A stretch of DNA of 64,000 nt from Spirodela intermedia (taxonomy: Eukaryota; Streptophyta; Magnoliopsida; Alismatales; Araceae): contig LR746271.1 in NCBI GenBank assembly GCA_902729315.2, positions 2,254,001-2,318,000 of the forward strand. Reading direction: 5' to 3'. Made by a program: the position numbers and the translations under genes. Below the pieces are notes generated by a model. It was not told the DNA's origin. It was given only the letters and a program-made list of their open reading frames with translations, and ran no database searches. Shown here one piece after another: positions 1-24,850 of the stretch. Every line of letters starts with the position of its first letter. The stretch's first letter is position 1.

Positions 1-3000
1 CAGCTTAGTTTTCAAACCTTTCACCTCTTTTTCGACGGTTTTTGCAGCAGTCACCTGTGAACGATGGAGCCATTAACGGGTACAACAGCAATGCAATTTT
101 CGTACAAGATGTCAAGAGAAATGGTGCAAATTTAGTAAGAAATTTTCGTGATACTGTATCAAGTCAGAGAAATAAGTTGGATTTCTCTACCCATTGACTC
201 ATGATTTAAAAAAGCTTTATTGCCTCTCTAAAACAAGTGTACAGTTCAAATGTGAACCGTTGACTTCATGTAGTAACTCCAAGTGGGTGATTCCAGCTTG
301 TTGACAGAGTCAATAAGAAGACCATTGTACTGATTAGGCAAAAAATTTCCAAGCTCTAGGATGGTTGATAGTGCTTAACAAATTCAGACACTTTCCCAGT
401 TTGAAAAAGACTCACTAAAAGATGGAAACAATGGAGATCCGATCCGAGGGGCAATCTGATGAAGGGTCGGGAAAAATGTAGGCTAAAGGCATTATAACCA
501 ATGTTCAACGTTTAATGCAAATCAGAATTCATGTTTCTACCGTACCTGTTCCTGTAGATTCTGCAACTTGGACAAGTGCTTGGTTATTTTTTCACAGGCC
601 TACAAGGAAGACAAATAAATGAAAATGTTGAGTACAGAAGCAACAGATAAATAGATGCACATCTTATTTATTCGGAATATATGATGATAATGATAAGTAT
701 CATGTTCATAGTCCTATGGAATTTGTTATCACGAATGGCATTTAAGAGAACGATGATCATCCGTCTGTAAATGCTATGGATGGTAAACATGAAACCCATA
801 AAGTATGAGCAAGGAAGCCAAGTTATTTGTGCAAAGCCAGGAAAAAGGTTAGCATTCGATAATATGAATTATAGGATGAAAACGAAAATGGAAACAAAAA
901 AAAAAAAATTATCCATAGATTGAAGCCCTATTATAACCTCAGCGACTCTACTGTTACGATGACTCAAGATTATTACCCTGACCCTCTTATATTGAATGGC
1001 ACAGAACTGTCCCTACAATGGTAAACAAACTTAGCCCCAAAAAACTCTCTCAAATTCAGCTACCATATAAGTAAAACCACTTAAAACCTCCTCATCACTT
1101 AAAATTCAATACCAGAATCGTGAAAAACGTCATCTTGAGAAGGCTTGTTTCAACGATAAGACTGCTAACACTAAATTGTTTGGAGAGGATCCGTTCTGAT
1201 ATTCATGGAGGTCATGATTTCACCCATGGTCTTCCTTGAGACGGTAGCGAAGCTGTGATGGGCAAAAGCCATCAAGAGTGCGAAGAAGTTCAAAAATGAG
1301 AGATTAGTTGAACACTATGCATCAGGAACCAACCAGATAATGTTTAGATGGGGGGGGGGGGGGGGCCAACGGCACGAGTGCTTTATCCAAATCAGGTTTA
1401 AAGATCAGGAGAGCCAATCTCATCTGATCCGTAGAAGGATATGTAGATGAAACATGAACTTAAAGTCAACTAACAGCCTGAATTAGAAGGATGCCAAGAA
1501 AAAGCATGGAAGTAAAGAGCTAGAATTTGAACTTTCTTAGAAAAGGCGTAGGTGTAGCCAGGGGTTAGAAAGAGATCTAGCACAGTAGAAGTCTTAAACT
1601 AAAAAAAATAAACTAAGCACACTTTAGTATACATAAGTTTAAAAAAACATTCTTCTTTAGGCGCATTAATGTGATGTAAAAGCATCAGACGGCATTATTT
1701 ACTACCTTGAAAGTAACAATCAAGGTACACTAGTTATTCGATATTTCATCCAGCTCCAAGCCGTTTTCAGTCTAAAGCATCATCTTCTATTACGAGTCTT
1801 ACCCCACGTTTGAATTTGATCTTTATTGTGCAGATTTATGGATAGCAATACCGGACTAGGGTCAGAAAAACGTACGGGAATGCATCAATACGGTCCTACG
1901 ATTTACACAAATGGAAAACATAAGTTTAAGGCATAGTAGAAACACGATAAAGCTCAACACTCGAAAAAAATTCACTACGAAGGTTAAACAGAAAATTTCA
2001 TGTTCACTACATTTGACCAAGGCAGAAGACTGACTGTTCAACCAAAAAAAGGATGGGGAAGGCTCCAATCTAGACTTGAATTTATCTTAGAAGGAAACCT
2101 CGATTCCCAGAAATTCCACAAAAGAAGTTGAAAAATAGTTTAAAAAGCCAAGAACAACCATAGCATTCAAAAATATCAAATTCGTTACAGGTGCCATTGC
2201 AATAAAAGAATAGCCAAAATAAGTGATCGAAATAAAGAATACCTTCGTGTAAACTTCAAGAGCTGCTGTTTTTGATTGAACACTAAGCATTGCTGATCTT
2301 TCTGCATTCTTAACCTCAGCTCGCTTTGCCTTTTTCTCTTCAACAGCCCTCTTTAAATTAAACAAAATATTTGTATTAGCAGAATACAAAGATCAATTGA
2401 TGAGGAAAGTGATGAGTGACTTATGCTTAATGCCCCTAACTCAAGACTAACGTTCAATGCAAACAACTAGATGATACATGAAACATGGGCTGGGACTTGT
2501 AATAAATTACTTAAGTTGCCAACGAACTCAGGTTACACAATCATCACCAGAAAAATCAATCATTGCAAAATTGATTGATAACAATGCATCACATCATAGA
2601 AAAACAAGGGATACGAAAAATAAATGCTGCAGCAAATTGTTTAAAAGTTAATGATGAACACCATTTTCCCACTAGACCATCATAATTCCTCTAAAACATA
2701 TGACCAGCATCCCTTCCCCATCTATGGGCGGCCATCTAAGATCATGGAAAAATGAGAAAAGGACATTATACACGTTTTATAACAACTGTTAGTCTGTGAT
2801 ATCCAGATACCAAGGTGTACAGCATCCCAGAGCCCAATACATCCCCTAGAGAGCCCAATCCTCTAAAATTCATCCCCTTCATCTATGTTATTAGGTTCCC
2901 CATTCACATAAAAAATATCCCTTTAATTGGCACCGTGCTAACTTTGTAGCTTGAAAAATAATTAGCGCTTCTTCTCTTATATGTCCACAATAGCGACCAA

Positions 3001-5439
3001 ATTAATTCTTATATTATATTATAGTATATTAGTTATTTATTTATTTATAATTTGACACCAAATACCTAACCACTCGAATGTAACCATTATGCCAGTAACT
3101 TTAAAACTTGATTTACCCGTTCAACCCACATAAAGAATTGACTTTTACCACCTTGTACGAAATCTCTTCAATGACAACAGTATGCAAAAATAAAGAATAA
3201 AAGAGGATTTATTGCTGTCAATGTCAATTTCGGTATCCTTCTCCAAAGGAAGCCAAGTAACACTAATTAAAATCTAACATGCATCACATTGACCCATCTA
3301 CAATTATTTCACCAGTCCCTACATCGTTTTGTACAAACATGTATCACATATATAATATGAAGTTTCAAAACAAATACGTACTCGGTGGAAGAGTACAACA
3401 GCATGTCAGAGCAAAACATACACCAGACTGTCGAGCTTAGAATCCAATATCATGCAATATTCATAAGATCCCCATGGTGCAAGTTTTTTCCGGATTATAA
3501 GTGTTATTGCTATGACAGAAAGGATAATGCAGGAAGGTTTCACATCCCCCAGTGCTTGAATACATAAGCAATTAATCCTATGCCTAAGGATGCTAAAATG
3601 AAAGAGCTTTTATGCCCCCACGAGGACGGAAACTTGAATTTGAGAACACAGTATTCTCCATGCATTCACTATAAGAAAATTTAAAAATAGGCGAAAATAG
3701 AACCTGCAACTTGACTGGAGATTGAACAATGTTAGCCGACAATTTGGAATTTTCTTGAGCATTTCCAAGTAATTCGAAGTCAGCCTGAGATATCTGCAGG
3801 AGAGAACTAAGCAGATCAGTATTTGAACTCCACCAATATGCCTCATGAACTGTAACCAGTCTAGTCAGGCACAAATCATCAAAATTTGAAACGGCAATTA
3901 GAAAGCACTATAAGAGAGAACAAGAAATGTTTTATAAGTGATTTCAGGCGATCTAGCCTAAAATGGTTATCTACTAAGAGAAAGATTTCTTTTCCTAGAT
4001 AAGAGTAGACTGCGTTCATGATATTAGATGTAAAGCTCAATTTCTGATTCACGCAATAACCATAATTTCTAGATGATAAAGCAAGTGTGCTTGTGCCTAA
4101 TAAAATACATACATTTAAAAAGCAAGCAGGATACAAATTTATGGAAGGGACATTTTAAAGTTTGCTAAGCTTTTTCATGGAAGAAGAAATTCTCTTAGCT
4201 TTAGATCCATTCCAGAACATCTGTACGGAGGCACTGATAAATTGAGTCTACCCAGTACACGTATTTTTTCACTGAAACCGACTAAATGTCCATTTTGTCT
4301 CACGTTTATCGAAATGAAGGCTACAAATATGGGCCCCTAAAATAAAAACATCAAACATGTGGTTGTTTTACAATTAAAAGGTAAATAAATACATATGTAT
4401 CTATATCAACATAATGTGTGAAAATCAAACCTTGTCATTGATGGCATCAATCTTCTCTTTGATTCGTTTGAAGTGGGTTTTCAATGCCATTTGCTCTTTA
4501 TTGCGTTCCTGTATATTCTGTTTCAAGCCTCTGACCTCCGCTTCAATTTCTTGAACATAGGGTTGCTCCTGTTCACGTGCCATTTCGTGTTCTGAAATCT
4601 CCCTCTTCAGCTGCCACCCAAAAGCAGTCCAATGTATATCAACTTTGGAATCCCATCAACCTCATGAACCCCCACTCATGCGCTCGCTCTCTTCCTCCAC
4701 CTCTCAGCCTCTAACACTGGATTAAAAATCCATAAAAAATCGAGGATGAACCAGGAAAAAGATGAAAAAAGAAAAACCTCAGAAATCCTAGCCTCCAGTT
4801 CTATTCGTCGGTCATCATTACATTGGTCCACTATTGGCTGAAGGTCGGCCAATTTATCATTCCTGGTAAATCAACAGCACTAAGACAACGTCAAAAAGGT
4901 TAAAAGCTCCATTTCTGTATTCAATTCATTAGAAAGTGAAATAGGAACAAAGGAACAGAAAAAACAATTTAAACTCTCCACCTGTACAGAAGGAAATTGA
5001 TAACAGTACAGAGGATCGCCTTCGTTCTTGCGCGGTCAGGCCGCAGGAGGTCCCTGAGAACGAACTCAATTCCGATGAAGGCGAGCATGTCCCTGACCTT
5101 GCGGTAGAAATTAATGATCCGAATGGAGTCCGTGTGGTATTCCGGGTTCTCCAGGCACTCGAGGGCGTCGAAGTCAATCTGCTCGTTGTCGTCATCACTG
5201 CTAGAACCGGGACCTCGAGTGAACTAGCGAAAATAGAATGAACAGAGCTCTACAGAGAGTTTCAGAGGGTTTACCCACCCCAGGGGATCAAGGAAGGAGA
5301 TCACACTGCCGTAGACCGAGCAGACGAAGTCGGCAGTGGGCCTGTCAATGTCCTCCGGATTGACGGTAGCGATGCCGTACTCTGCCAGGTATCCCGCGAT
5401 CTCCTGCGGCGTGAACTCGGGAGAGGAATAGTTGGACAT
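1..5439 (-). CDS. NUF2: Kinetochore protein NUF2 (3' end missing)
   Basis: Subunit of the NDC80 complex, which links kinetochores to spindle microtubules. Eight exons are visible: 5275-5439, 4982-5223, 4778-4862, 4431-4610, 3704-3793, 2243-2350, 546-599 and 1-54; the rest lies beyond the left edge. All junctions are GT-AG and phases close, giving 326 codons of a protein usually about 440 aa long. The N-terminus begins MSNYSSPEFTPQEI and forms the calponin-homology-like Nuf2 head: acidic DDDNEQIDFDALE, then a region ending in DLLRPDRARTKAILCTVINFLLY. From exon 3 on it becomes charged coiled coil, with LEARISE, NIQERNKEQMALK, AQENSKL and VQSPVKLQ, which match plant NUF2. A GA-rich 5' UTR precedes the ATG, and an E2F-type site lies about 240 bp upstream. 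The exon 2 acceptor (5224) is chosen by phase and is the least certain junction. Confidence 0.9.
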
Positions 5440-5678
5440 GGCTTCTCTCTCTCTCTCTCTCTCCTCCCCCCCCCTTCTCTCTGGTGTTTGAAGAGCCCGC
5501 CATTGTCTTCTTGTTAATGGATTACTACGATACGCAGTGAAGTGCACGCAGACGGTCCTTCTACGGGAGAGAATGTGGCTTCGAACCAAAAGTCTCCGCA
5601 CATGTACTTTATGGCGTACAGAAACGTGCATCGCAATGTGTACAAAGTTATAATTAGACTTATTTTTCTACGATTTTC

Positions 5679-5689
5679 TTCCCGCCAAA
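5679..5689 (-). promoter_or_regulatory. E2F-type site upstream of NUF2
   Basis: In NUF2 orientation the sequence reads TTTGGCGGGAA, a close match to the E2F/DP consensus TTTSSCGS. It sits 240 bp upstream of the NUF2 ATG, beside a GC-rich stretch with CACGTG (about 5695-5712). E2F sites are common in S/G2 cell-cycle genes of plants, which suits a kinetochore gene. Binding is inferred. Confidence 0.5.
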
Positions 5690-6260
5690 CGTGAATGCGC
5701 GGCGCACGTGACAGAGAAGCGATCACGTGACGGAGGCAACCAACCTTTAAGAGTTTAACAATAACCAGTAAATAAAAGAAATGGTTAAATAAGAATTTTA
5801 ACAAAATAACCATAAAAAATAAGAATATGCTATTTATTTATTTAAAAGGAAAAAATAATTCTATTTTTATTCACCTAAACCGACATGTTATTTTAGGTAG
5901 AATATTTTTAAAATGGTTTTCCTGAAATTATTATTCCATTAAAAAAACCAACTCTACTTATAAACTTTTTGAAAGTATAACACGCACCAATCCTTCTCAA
6001 TCGATTTAATTTTTTGAAAAATAGGCCAACATTATTTAAATAAATGTATTTATATATGATGATATTTAACATATACTATTATATGAAAAGGTCAAAATCT
6101 CGCTTGGCTCGATCTTGACTGGGCTACAACATGAAAAGAAAAATTAAACGGAATGGGCCCAAAGCTGTGGACCATACAAAACATGTGGATTTATTCTACA
6201 AATTAAGATTGTTAGGTGTTCTGAAGTGATCTCCATTTTTCTTGTTTAGAGAAGTATAAT

Positions 6261-6280
6261 CCTCTCTCTCTCCCTCCTCT

Positions 6281-6329
<49 letters not shown>
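6261..6329. repeat. (CT)n microsatellite
   Basis: A nearly pure CT tract of about 68 bp, followed by short CA repeats. It lies downstream of UBP5 in the NUF2 upstream region. Confidence 0.9.
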
Positions 6330-6334
<5 letters not shown>

Positions 6335-6463
6335 ACACACACATAGTAGGCCAACTGCCATTCTTTAATTCACTAAATGAGAAAAGGCCACATAAAACCA
6401 AGCAAGCCCATAATGTGTGCTTTGGCCGGGACCCAGGTAGAGGCCTACCCAGCCCCCTCATTA

Positions 6464-6499
<36 letters not shown>

Positions 6500-6655
6500 C
6501 AGAGAACAATAGGATGAGAAAGAAAAAAAAAAAAAAAAAAAAGGGTTCCTTCTCATATTGTACACATATATACAAGGATTGAAGAACATGATTTTACTCT
6601 TCTTACCCTACATGTTCACAGCTGGGGGAGGAGGGCGGTGGAGAACAGATAGAAC

Positions 6656-18337
<11,682 letters not shown>

Positions 18338-20661
18338 GGCAGCGCCACCACCGCGGGGGCGAACTCCTCTGACAGAGTGGAGAGGGAGGGGAGGAGCGAG
18401 TAAATCTGAGAGTCTCCTCCTTCAAACCCCAAGCCCGGCCTTCTCGACAGTTTTACATTTTTGTCCCTGCTAAGTTATAGATATATACCACTAAGCATTA
18501 AAAATACATCGAAATGTGGGGTTTTTTTGTTTAAGACTCAATAAAACGCCTAAATTAACGATAATTCCATATCCTAAAATACTCCCTACGCGCACCTAAA
18601 TTAACGATAATTCCAAAATCCATCCTTGATATTTAATCACTAAAAAATAATATCATAATTTTTGTGTTCAAAATCAAATATTTTGTGTTCAAAATAAAAT
18701 ATTTTGTCTTATATTTTAATTAGATTAAATCATGGCTATCTCATGTGAATAGACCATTATTAAGTAAATAATGATTCATAAGTGGTAAACAAAAAAATAT
18801 AAATAAATAAAATGGGTTCCTAAAAATTCATGCACTCTACAAGATTATAATACAAAAAACATTTCTTGAATTAAATCATAATATTTTCCCTTGTTTTTTT
18901 TATATGATTAGATTTTTGATGGGCTACATAGCTCATGAATCTTGCAGAAAAATTCAACTTCATCCTTTTTTAGAAACTTTAGATTATTAAAATGTATAAA
19001 TTTAAAAACCTTTTTCTAAGCTTACAATTATTCAATTCATTTACATAGAGAATAAAGTACAATAAATAGTTATATTTTTATATTTTTCATATATATTTTG
19101 AAAGTCTCTAATGATTTCACAACCCTCTTATAATAGCAATTAAAGCATCTATGGTACAAACATGTCGCTTATTATAGATAAGCTTAAAGGGCGTACCATA
19201 AGCCAATGGCTTCTTCTATGGTAAGCCTAGAAAAATAAAGTAGCATAGTATATATAGGGATAAGTTTACATGGTGAACTAGAGACTCATCGATATGTATA
19301 TAGATATATATATAAGCATAAGCTTATTTGAGATAAGCTGACAAGGTGAACTAAAGGTCATGGCAAATAAAATGATGAGTTTATTGCTTCTTATCTATGA
19401 CTATAATGTGTTGTTATATTATCACAAGGCAAGATCAACCAAAAATAATGTAATGATGTAAATTATACTTTAATAGAAAATACCTAAGTCTACATATTTT
19501 TCTTGCCAGTATTATTAAGTTTTAGAACTTCAAAAGAGTTTTGAACTTGGCAAAAACATTCAATGACAACAACAAAAAATCATTTTATATTGTGAAATAA
19601 TGTGATAGATTAATGAAAATATTTTAGTAAATGAGAAGTCTACATTACATAAGATCAGAGTACATCAGTCATTTTTTTTCAGATCAATCGATGAGAAACA
19701 CTACAATCCAAAAGGGAAGACTTGCTATGAGTGATTAAGGTGCTCAATTTCATGTTGATTTAGCTATATTAACATACCATAAGTTATGGGGGTATCTCCT
19801 CTAGATCCCACTATCTACATATGCTAGATTACTTGATTTTTTAATCATTAGCTCACTTATGCTAGATTTAATTTATGTATTTTTTTAAGTTTGCTTACTT
19901 GCTAGCTATGTCTCTCATTTTATTTTTTAAACATTTTCTCTTACTTACTATAAATCTTGATATGTTTCATTTGTTCTTCAAGAATCAGTCAGACCACATT
20001 CCAAATTGTTCAACAACAATTTGCACACATAAAATTGGTAGCTTTTGTTTCATGACACTGATTGTCTTTGCCATTTATAGACGAGCTCTATAGTCGAGCT
20101 CAAATACCTATATGTTTGATCTCGTGTTTCACGATGTAATGCCTATAAATACAAGTAATAAGGATATGTTAAAAGGTTAATGGACTATGGAATATCATTA
20201 TATATTGACATTTCATGCTTGATATGCTCCATTGTTACTCATGACATTAATATTGAAGCAGTTCAATAGTCTAATAGTCATATATTTCCATATTAATGGT
20301 ACTATTATGTGTTTTTCATGTACTACTTTATATCTTGAAACTTTATGGGTTATATATTCAGTGATTTGGGTATCATTCTCAAGTTCATGACACGAGAAAG
20401 TCCAAAAATTTATGACATGGGTGGCCCACAAATATAGAATGTGCTCTAAAACGTTTGAAGGCCCATAACAACTTCAAGCCTAGTATGTAAGCAATTAGAC
20501 CCAATACCATAGAGAAAAGTTGTGCATGTGAAGTGGACCAAAGTTTTCTTTGGGTTGGGCTCCAAAGTTCAATCGTTATCTTGCCCATAATTTTTTGCCA
20601 TGTAAGATCATATTAAGGCTCCCATATGCTCAAGTGAAGAGGCCCCATGATGTCTTCTCAT

Positions 20662-20664
<3 letters not shown>

Positions 20665-20722
<58 letters not shown>
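20665..20722. repeat. (GA)n microsatellite upstream of SUMO
   Basis: About 28 uninterrupted GA units roughly 410 bp upstream of the SUMO ATG. It may lie in the promoter or at the start of the transcript. Confidence 0.95.
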
Positions 20723-20723
<1 letters not shown>

Positions 20724-20744
20724 AATGTCTGATCAAGAGAGGTA

Positions 20745-21005
20745 CACGTGGCAAGAAATGCAGGCTTCAATGACCAGCTGTTCTGAACCAGGGACTCGGG
20801 CCCAGGCAGGTCTGTACTGGGCCATTTTCCGGGCTTTGACTTTGTGACCCAGGCCCATCCCGTTGGGAACAATAAATATATTAATTTTAGTGACTTTTTT
20901 TCAACAACGGGCCCTTTGGGGAATAAAAAAGCTGGAAATATCGGGAAGCGGCCACGATTAGTGGGGGATGTGGGCCCCACCTCTACTAGCGGATGCCATT
21001 CCCCT
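20745..21005 (+). promoter_or_regulatory. SUMO promoter: G-box and site II-like motifs
   Basis: CACGTG at 20745-20750 is followed by repeated GGGCC/GGCCC elements (around 20798, 20818, 20851, 20909 and 20971). A TATA-like CCCCTATAAAATCC lies at about 21001-21014, about 120 bp before the ATG. Site II (TGGGCY) motifs are typical of plant housekeeping and growth genes. Function is inferred from motifs and position. Confidence 0.45.
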
Positions 21006-21133
21006 ATAAAATCCAGTTTGTTCAGAGAACCTGGTCTTCACCATTGCCTCCCCCTCCCAGGCTCCGTGTAATCGCCGGATCCCTAGAAGCTCTGGGAAGT
21101 GCCACCTGATCGGCCGGGCGTCGGCGGGGAGAA

Positions 21134-23729
21134 ATGTCTGGGAATCCGCCGCAAGAGGAGGACAAGAAGCCGGCTGACCAGTCGGCGCACATCAACCTTA
21201 AGGTGAAGGGCCAGGTGATACTCTTTTTCCCTCCCTTCTCACCCCTCTGTTCCCTGGGGTGTTTTTCTGTGGTTTGTTTATGTTTGGTGAAGATTATGTG
21301 ATGTTATGCCTTTTTTTATTATTCTGGTGGACCATTTTTCTGTCGTGTGGGAAGTTTCTTGTGGGTTTTTCATGTTATGCTGCTTCGTAGTTATGATTCT
21401 TCCTTCATACCTTTGTGATGATGATTTTTTCTGGCGTATTGGCTGAAAGTATTGGGATTTGTTTTTCTGGCTTCTGTTCCAATGGACTTGACGACCTTAC
21501 TTCTCCGAGTGCTAGAGAATCATCTAAGTTTTTACGCATCTGTGGTGCCTCAGCGTCTAGTTGCTTTTAGCTTACTGTTCTGGCCCATGCCTCCCCATGC
21601 CTTGTTTAGTGATTACTATTTTTGTTGTCCTTTGTTTAGCCTTTGTTGCATGGATCACAGAGTCTTCTCCTTCATGCCAACTTACATTAAAACATTGTTT
21701 CTAGTGGTTACTAGTTGAGATGGTGGAAGTGCCTGTATTTCCTATTGAGATTCTTTGATGTCATTCGTCCTGCACTTTGATCATTCGCGTTTAGTCATAG
21801 TTCTTCATTACGTGTCATTTGAAACAACTTCCACTCATTTGTCATGTTATTTGAATATATTTAGTGGTTATTATTAATTTTACAGATTTTTTCGTTGGTT
21901 TCTTCTAAATATCTGCATCCTTACATATATTCAGCCTTTTGTTTCCTGATTATGGCGGGAGAAACCCATTTAGGAACATCTTAAACTGCGTACCTTTGAC
22001 GGTGGGAAATATCGATACTTTCACGCATTTTTGGGGCTCTACCATCATATTACACATGAATGTAGATTTAATTATGTTACAGAAACAATTCAAGCTAGTA
22101 TGTTTTCTCCCAAATGGAGGTAGAGAGGATGTATATACTCCCCTACATTTCCTCCGTTTTCATGCGAATAAAAAATACCACTACACCGGTCTCTCTCGTA
22201 CTGTCTTGAATCTGATGTGATGTGCGTGGCTGCCTGTTCTGATAGTCTTTATTTTTGTGACTGGTTAATTTTTTTCTTGGGGTCTTGTCTTAATGAGAAG
22301 ATTATCTTTCTCTTATTAAAATTTTAGCGGCAAGCTTTCTTACTGAACTTTATGATTGTATTTTTCTATTTCATCCTTGGCATTATGAATGGGTGAAAAT
22401 GTTCAGTTTAAGATTTCGTGAATTATCGTATATTTCATATAGTGAAAGTAAGGTGTGTGATGAATTCAGCTAGTGTTGCACTGTATTTTAGACGGTGTAG
22501 TTCAGGTCGCAATGCTCATGCTCCTCCTAGAAACTGTACATTCCACTTAATTATATACGTCTTTATTAAAATAGCCTCAATAACAACGGTTATCTGGAAG
22601 ATCAAAAGATGAAAGCTTTGAGAAAAGATTTATCATTTCCTGACCCCAGTATGGTAAATAGTAAAATAGGATATAATAAAGACGTCATTTGCCCAGTTTC
22701 CATTTATGGTTTTTCTTTGATGGTTCCAATCAGTGAGCGAGTCTTCTAATATTTTCTCTTGTTTTTATGTATTAATGGTAAACTACATTGCAGTATAAGC
22801 AATCTGTTGTATCCAATGGTCAGATATAATTATGACAATTTTTGTACCAATATTTTGGCTATTTGCTACGACATTGCAGCTTGAGATAAAGGATATGCCA
22901 AATCTTAACACAGCATTTAGATATGCATGTGATTCTCTGCTAACCTTTGGGTCTGTGTGTTTTTTACTCGGCTTAATATTCCGGTTAAAATTTATATCAT
23001 TTATATTTTACCTTTTTCTCATTAAAAACTCAATGTTTGGAGAAATATGCTAATGTTGTTTGAAATATACGTACAAGTTTAAGTCATTTTTACAAAATAT
23101 ATAAGATTAATCAAAGTTGTAAAATGCACAGGCATGAATCACCACTCTATCAACTGTAGCCATTTAGGTCCTTGCGTCCCACTTTTCATCCTACATTCAG
23201 ACTTCTTCAGAAGCTCATGGGCATTCCTGATGCTTTTTTTTCAATGTTAAAAGTGATGGGTTATATATACGGAATGTCTGAACCAGTTTTTGTCATTTGG
23301 GTTAGTCCAACTCGTATCTATGGGATTCACTGTAGTCAAATTTTCAATCCATTCCATGAGGAATTGGAAGAACCATAAAGTCTGCTGAATCAATCAATTT
23401 TCTCTCAGTCTCCAAACGGGTTACCCTGCTGTTGAAACCCTAACGACCCTAGCCCTTAACTTTCATGGGAACACTCCATCTCGACCCTACATCATTCCTA
23501 ACGGTGACATACTAGTCACATGGCAACTTAAAGACAAGATAATGGGTAATAAGACCCGTGCAAGGGCCCAAATCCCACTAACTATTGGCCTCGCCAAATC
23601 AAATGATCTTCCTATGGTTCTTGAGATTGATTCAAAGGGACTTTGAACAGCTCCTTTAGATTCTGTGCTGACATGGATTTGTATATTTTTCTGCTCTTGG
23701 GAATCTATTCACAGTTTATCCTCTCTCTT

Positions 23730-23778
<49 letters not shown>

Positions 23779-24015
23779 GTTTGTGTAGGATGGAAATGAG
23801 GTTTTCTTCAGGATCAAACGCAGCACCCAGCTGCGCAAGCTGATGAATGCCTACTGCGACCGGCAATCCGTGGATTTCCAGTCCATTGCCTTCCTATTCG
23901 ACGGCAGGCGGCTTCGCGGAGAGCAGACCCCAGACGAAGTAAATCTCCTGGGGATCTCTCTTTGAGGGCAAAGTTTTCAAATGCTCTCTCCATGATTTCC
24001 TCAGTTGGCTAACTT

Positions 24016-24046
<31 letters not shown>

Positions 24047-24120
24047 AGCTTGAAATGGAGGACGGCGATGAGATTGACGCAATGCTGCATCAGACTGGGG
24101 GTTCTCTGAGTCTTGCATGA
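21134..24120 (+). CDS. SUMO1: Small ubiquitin-related modifier (SUMO1/2 type)
   Basis: Ubiquitin-like modifier conjugated to lysines of nuclear and stress-response proteins. Three exons: 21134-21214, 23789-23938 and 24049-24120, giving 100 aa. The N-terminus [20 protein letters not shown] is a flexible tail; the beta-grasp body carries [15 protein letters not shown], the CD-Q segment [10 protein letters not shown] and [16 protein letters not shown]. The C-terminus LHQTGG (Gly94-Gly95) is followed by SLSLA, a tail that a SUMO protease must remove. Length and intron positions match Arabidopsis SUM1/SUM2. Intron 1 is long (2.57 kb) and ends in a CT microsatellite, and intron 2 (110 bp) ends directly in a CT tract before CAG, so both polypyrimidine tracts derive from simple repeats. 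Confidence 0.95.
23719..23776 (+). repeat. (CT)n at 3' end of SUMO intron 1
   Basis: CT microsatellite just before the exon 2 acceptor TTGTGTAG (23788). It acts as, or lies immediately upstream of, the polypyrimidine tract. Confidence 0.9.
24020..24046 (+). repeat. (CT)n forming SUMO intron 2 acceptor
   Basis: Pure CT repeat running directly into CAG at the exon 3 boundary (24048/24049), so the microsatellite is itself the polypyrimidine tract of this 110-bp intron. Confidence 0.9.
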
Positions 24121-24193
24121 ACGCGACAGGTTTGCACATATCCTACTTGTAATGTGAATCCAGACTCGAAGAATCTGTCTCATGAGACATAGA

Positions 24194-24233
<40 letters not shown>

Positions 24234-24784
24234 TGGTTATTCTGCTTTATTGGGTTGCCCTTTGAGAAAGATTCAGGAGCTGATCTGACCATGGATTCAT
24301 GTGGGCTTTGCTTCTTACGTGTTGGCGTTGACCTGCCGAATCATGTTCAAGTCTTCTACTCTCTGTATACTTTTTCTCGATCTAGTAATCCCCAAATCAA
24401 GCTGGATCCGAAGTCGGAACGGGACATGGAACTCTGACTTATCTCCGCTAGGGTCTCTGGTCCTCTGACGAGCTGATTTTGACCACGGACTCATCGGTGG
24501 GTGTTGACCCGTTGACTCATCTCCAAGAGGATTTATGTGGCCTTTGACTCATCTAAGCCAGCTTCAGTCACACGAATCCTGTCCAAAGATTTACCCATTT
24601 TTGCAATTTATTTACTATCTAATACCCAAATGGTTGACTTATCTTAGGGATGGACCCAATGAATCTCGAAACCCAGGAAAAGTATGAGAACTTTTTTTTT
24701 TTTGTATAGGAAAATGGTACGTTTTGATGATATGACCTGAACTTGATCTTTGGGCGATTGTCAACGGGCTAACCCTAATCGCCC

Positions 24785-24850
<66 letters not shown>

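Larger units (their letters stand above)
5440..6655. other. NUF2 promoter / UBP5 3' flank
   Basis: Spacer between the NUF2 start and the UBP5 stop; both genes are on the minus strand. It holds the GA-rich NUF2 leader (CT tract on plus, about 5443-5463), the E2F-type site, an AT-rich middle (about 5740-6110) and microsatellites: CT 6261-6329, GA with ACAGAG units about 6464-6504, and an A run at 6520-6542. No additional gene is seen. Confidence 0.6.
18338..21133. other. Divergent spacer UBP5-SUMO
   Basis: UBP5 and SUMO diverge from this 2.8 kb spacer. Positions 18480-20600 are strongly AT-rich and carry no supported gene. A local pair of related segments (about 19258-19290 and 19330-19363, each with GATAAG...GGTGAACTA) and a small inverted repeat near 19193-19225 are visible. 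From 20640 the composition changes to the SUMO promoter: a GA microsatellite, a CACGTG G-box (20745-20750) and several GGGCC/GGCCC motifs. Confidence 0.55.

Noticed and set aside
1350-1365. Run of 16 G in NUF2 intron 6
   Set aside because: Homopolymer, possibly length-uncertain in the assembly; no function suggested.
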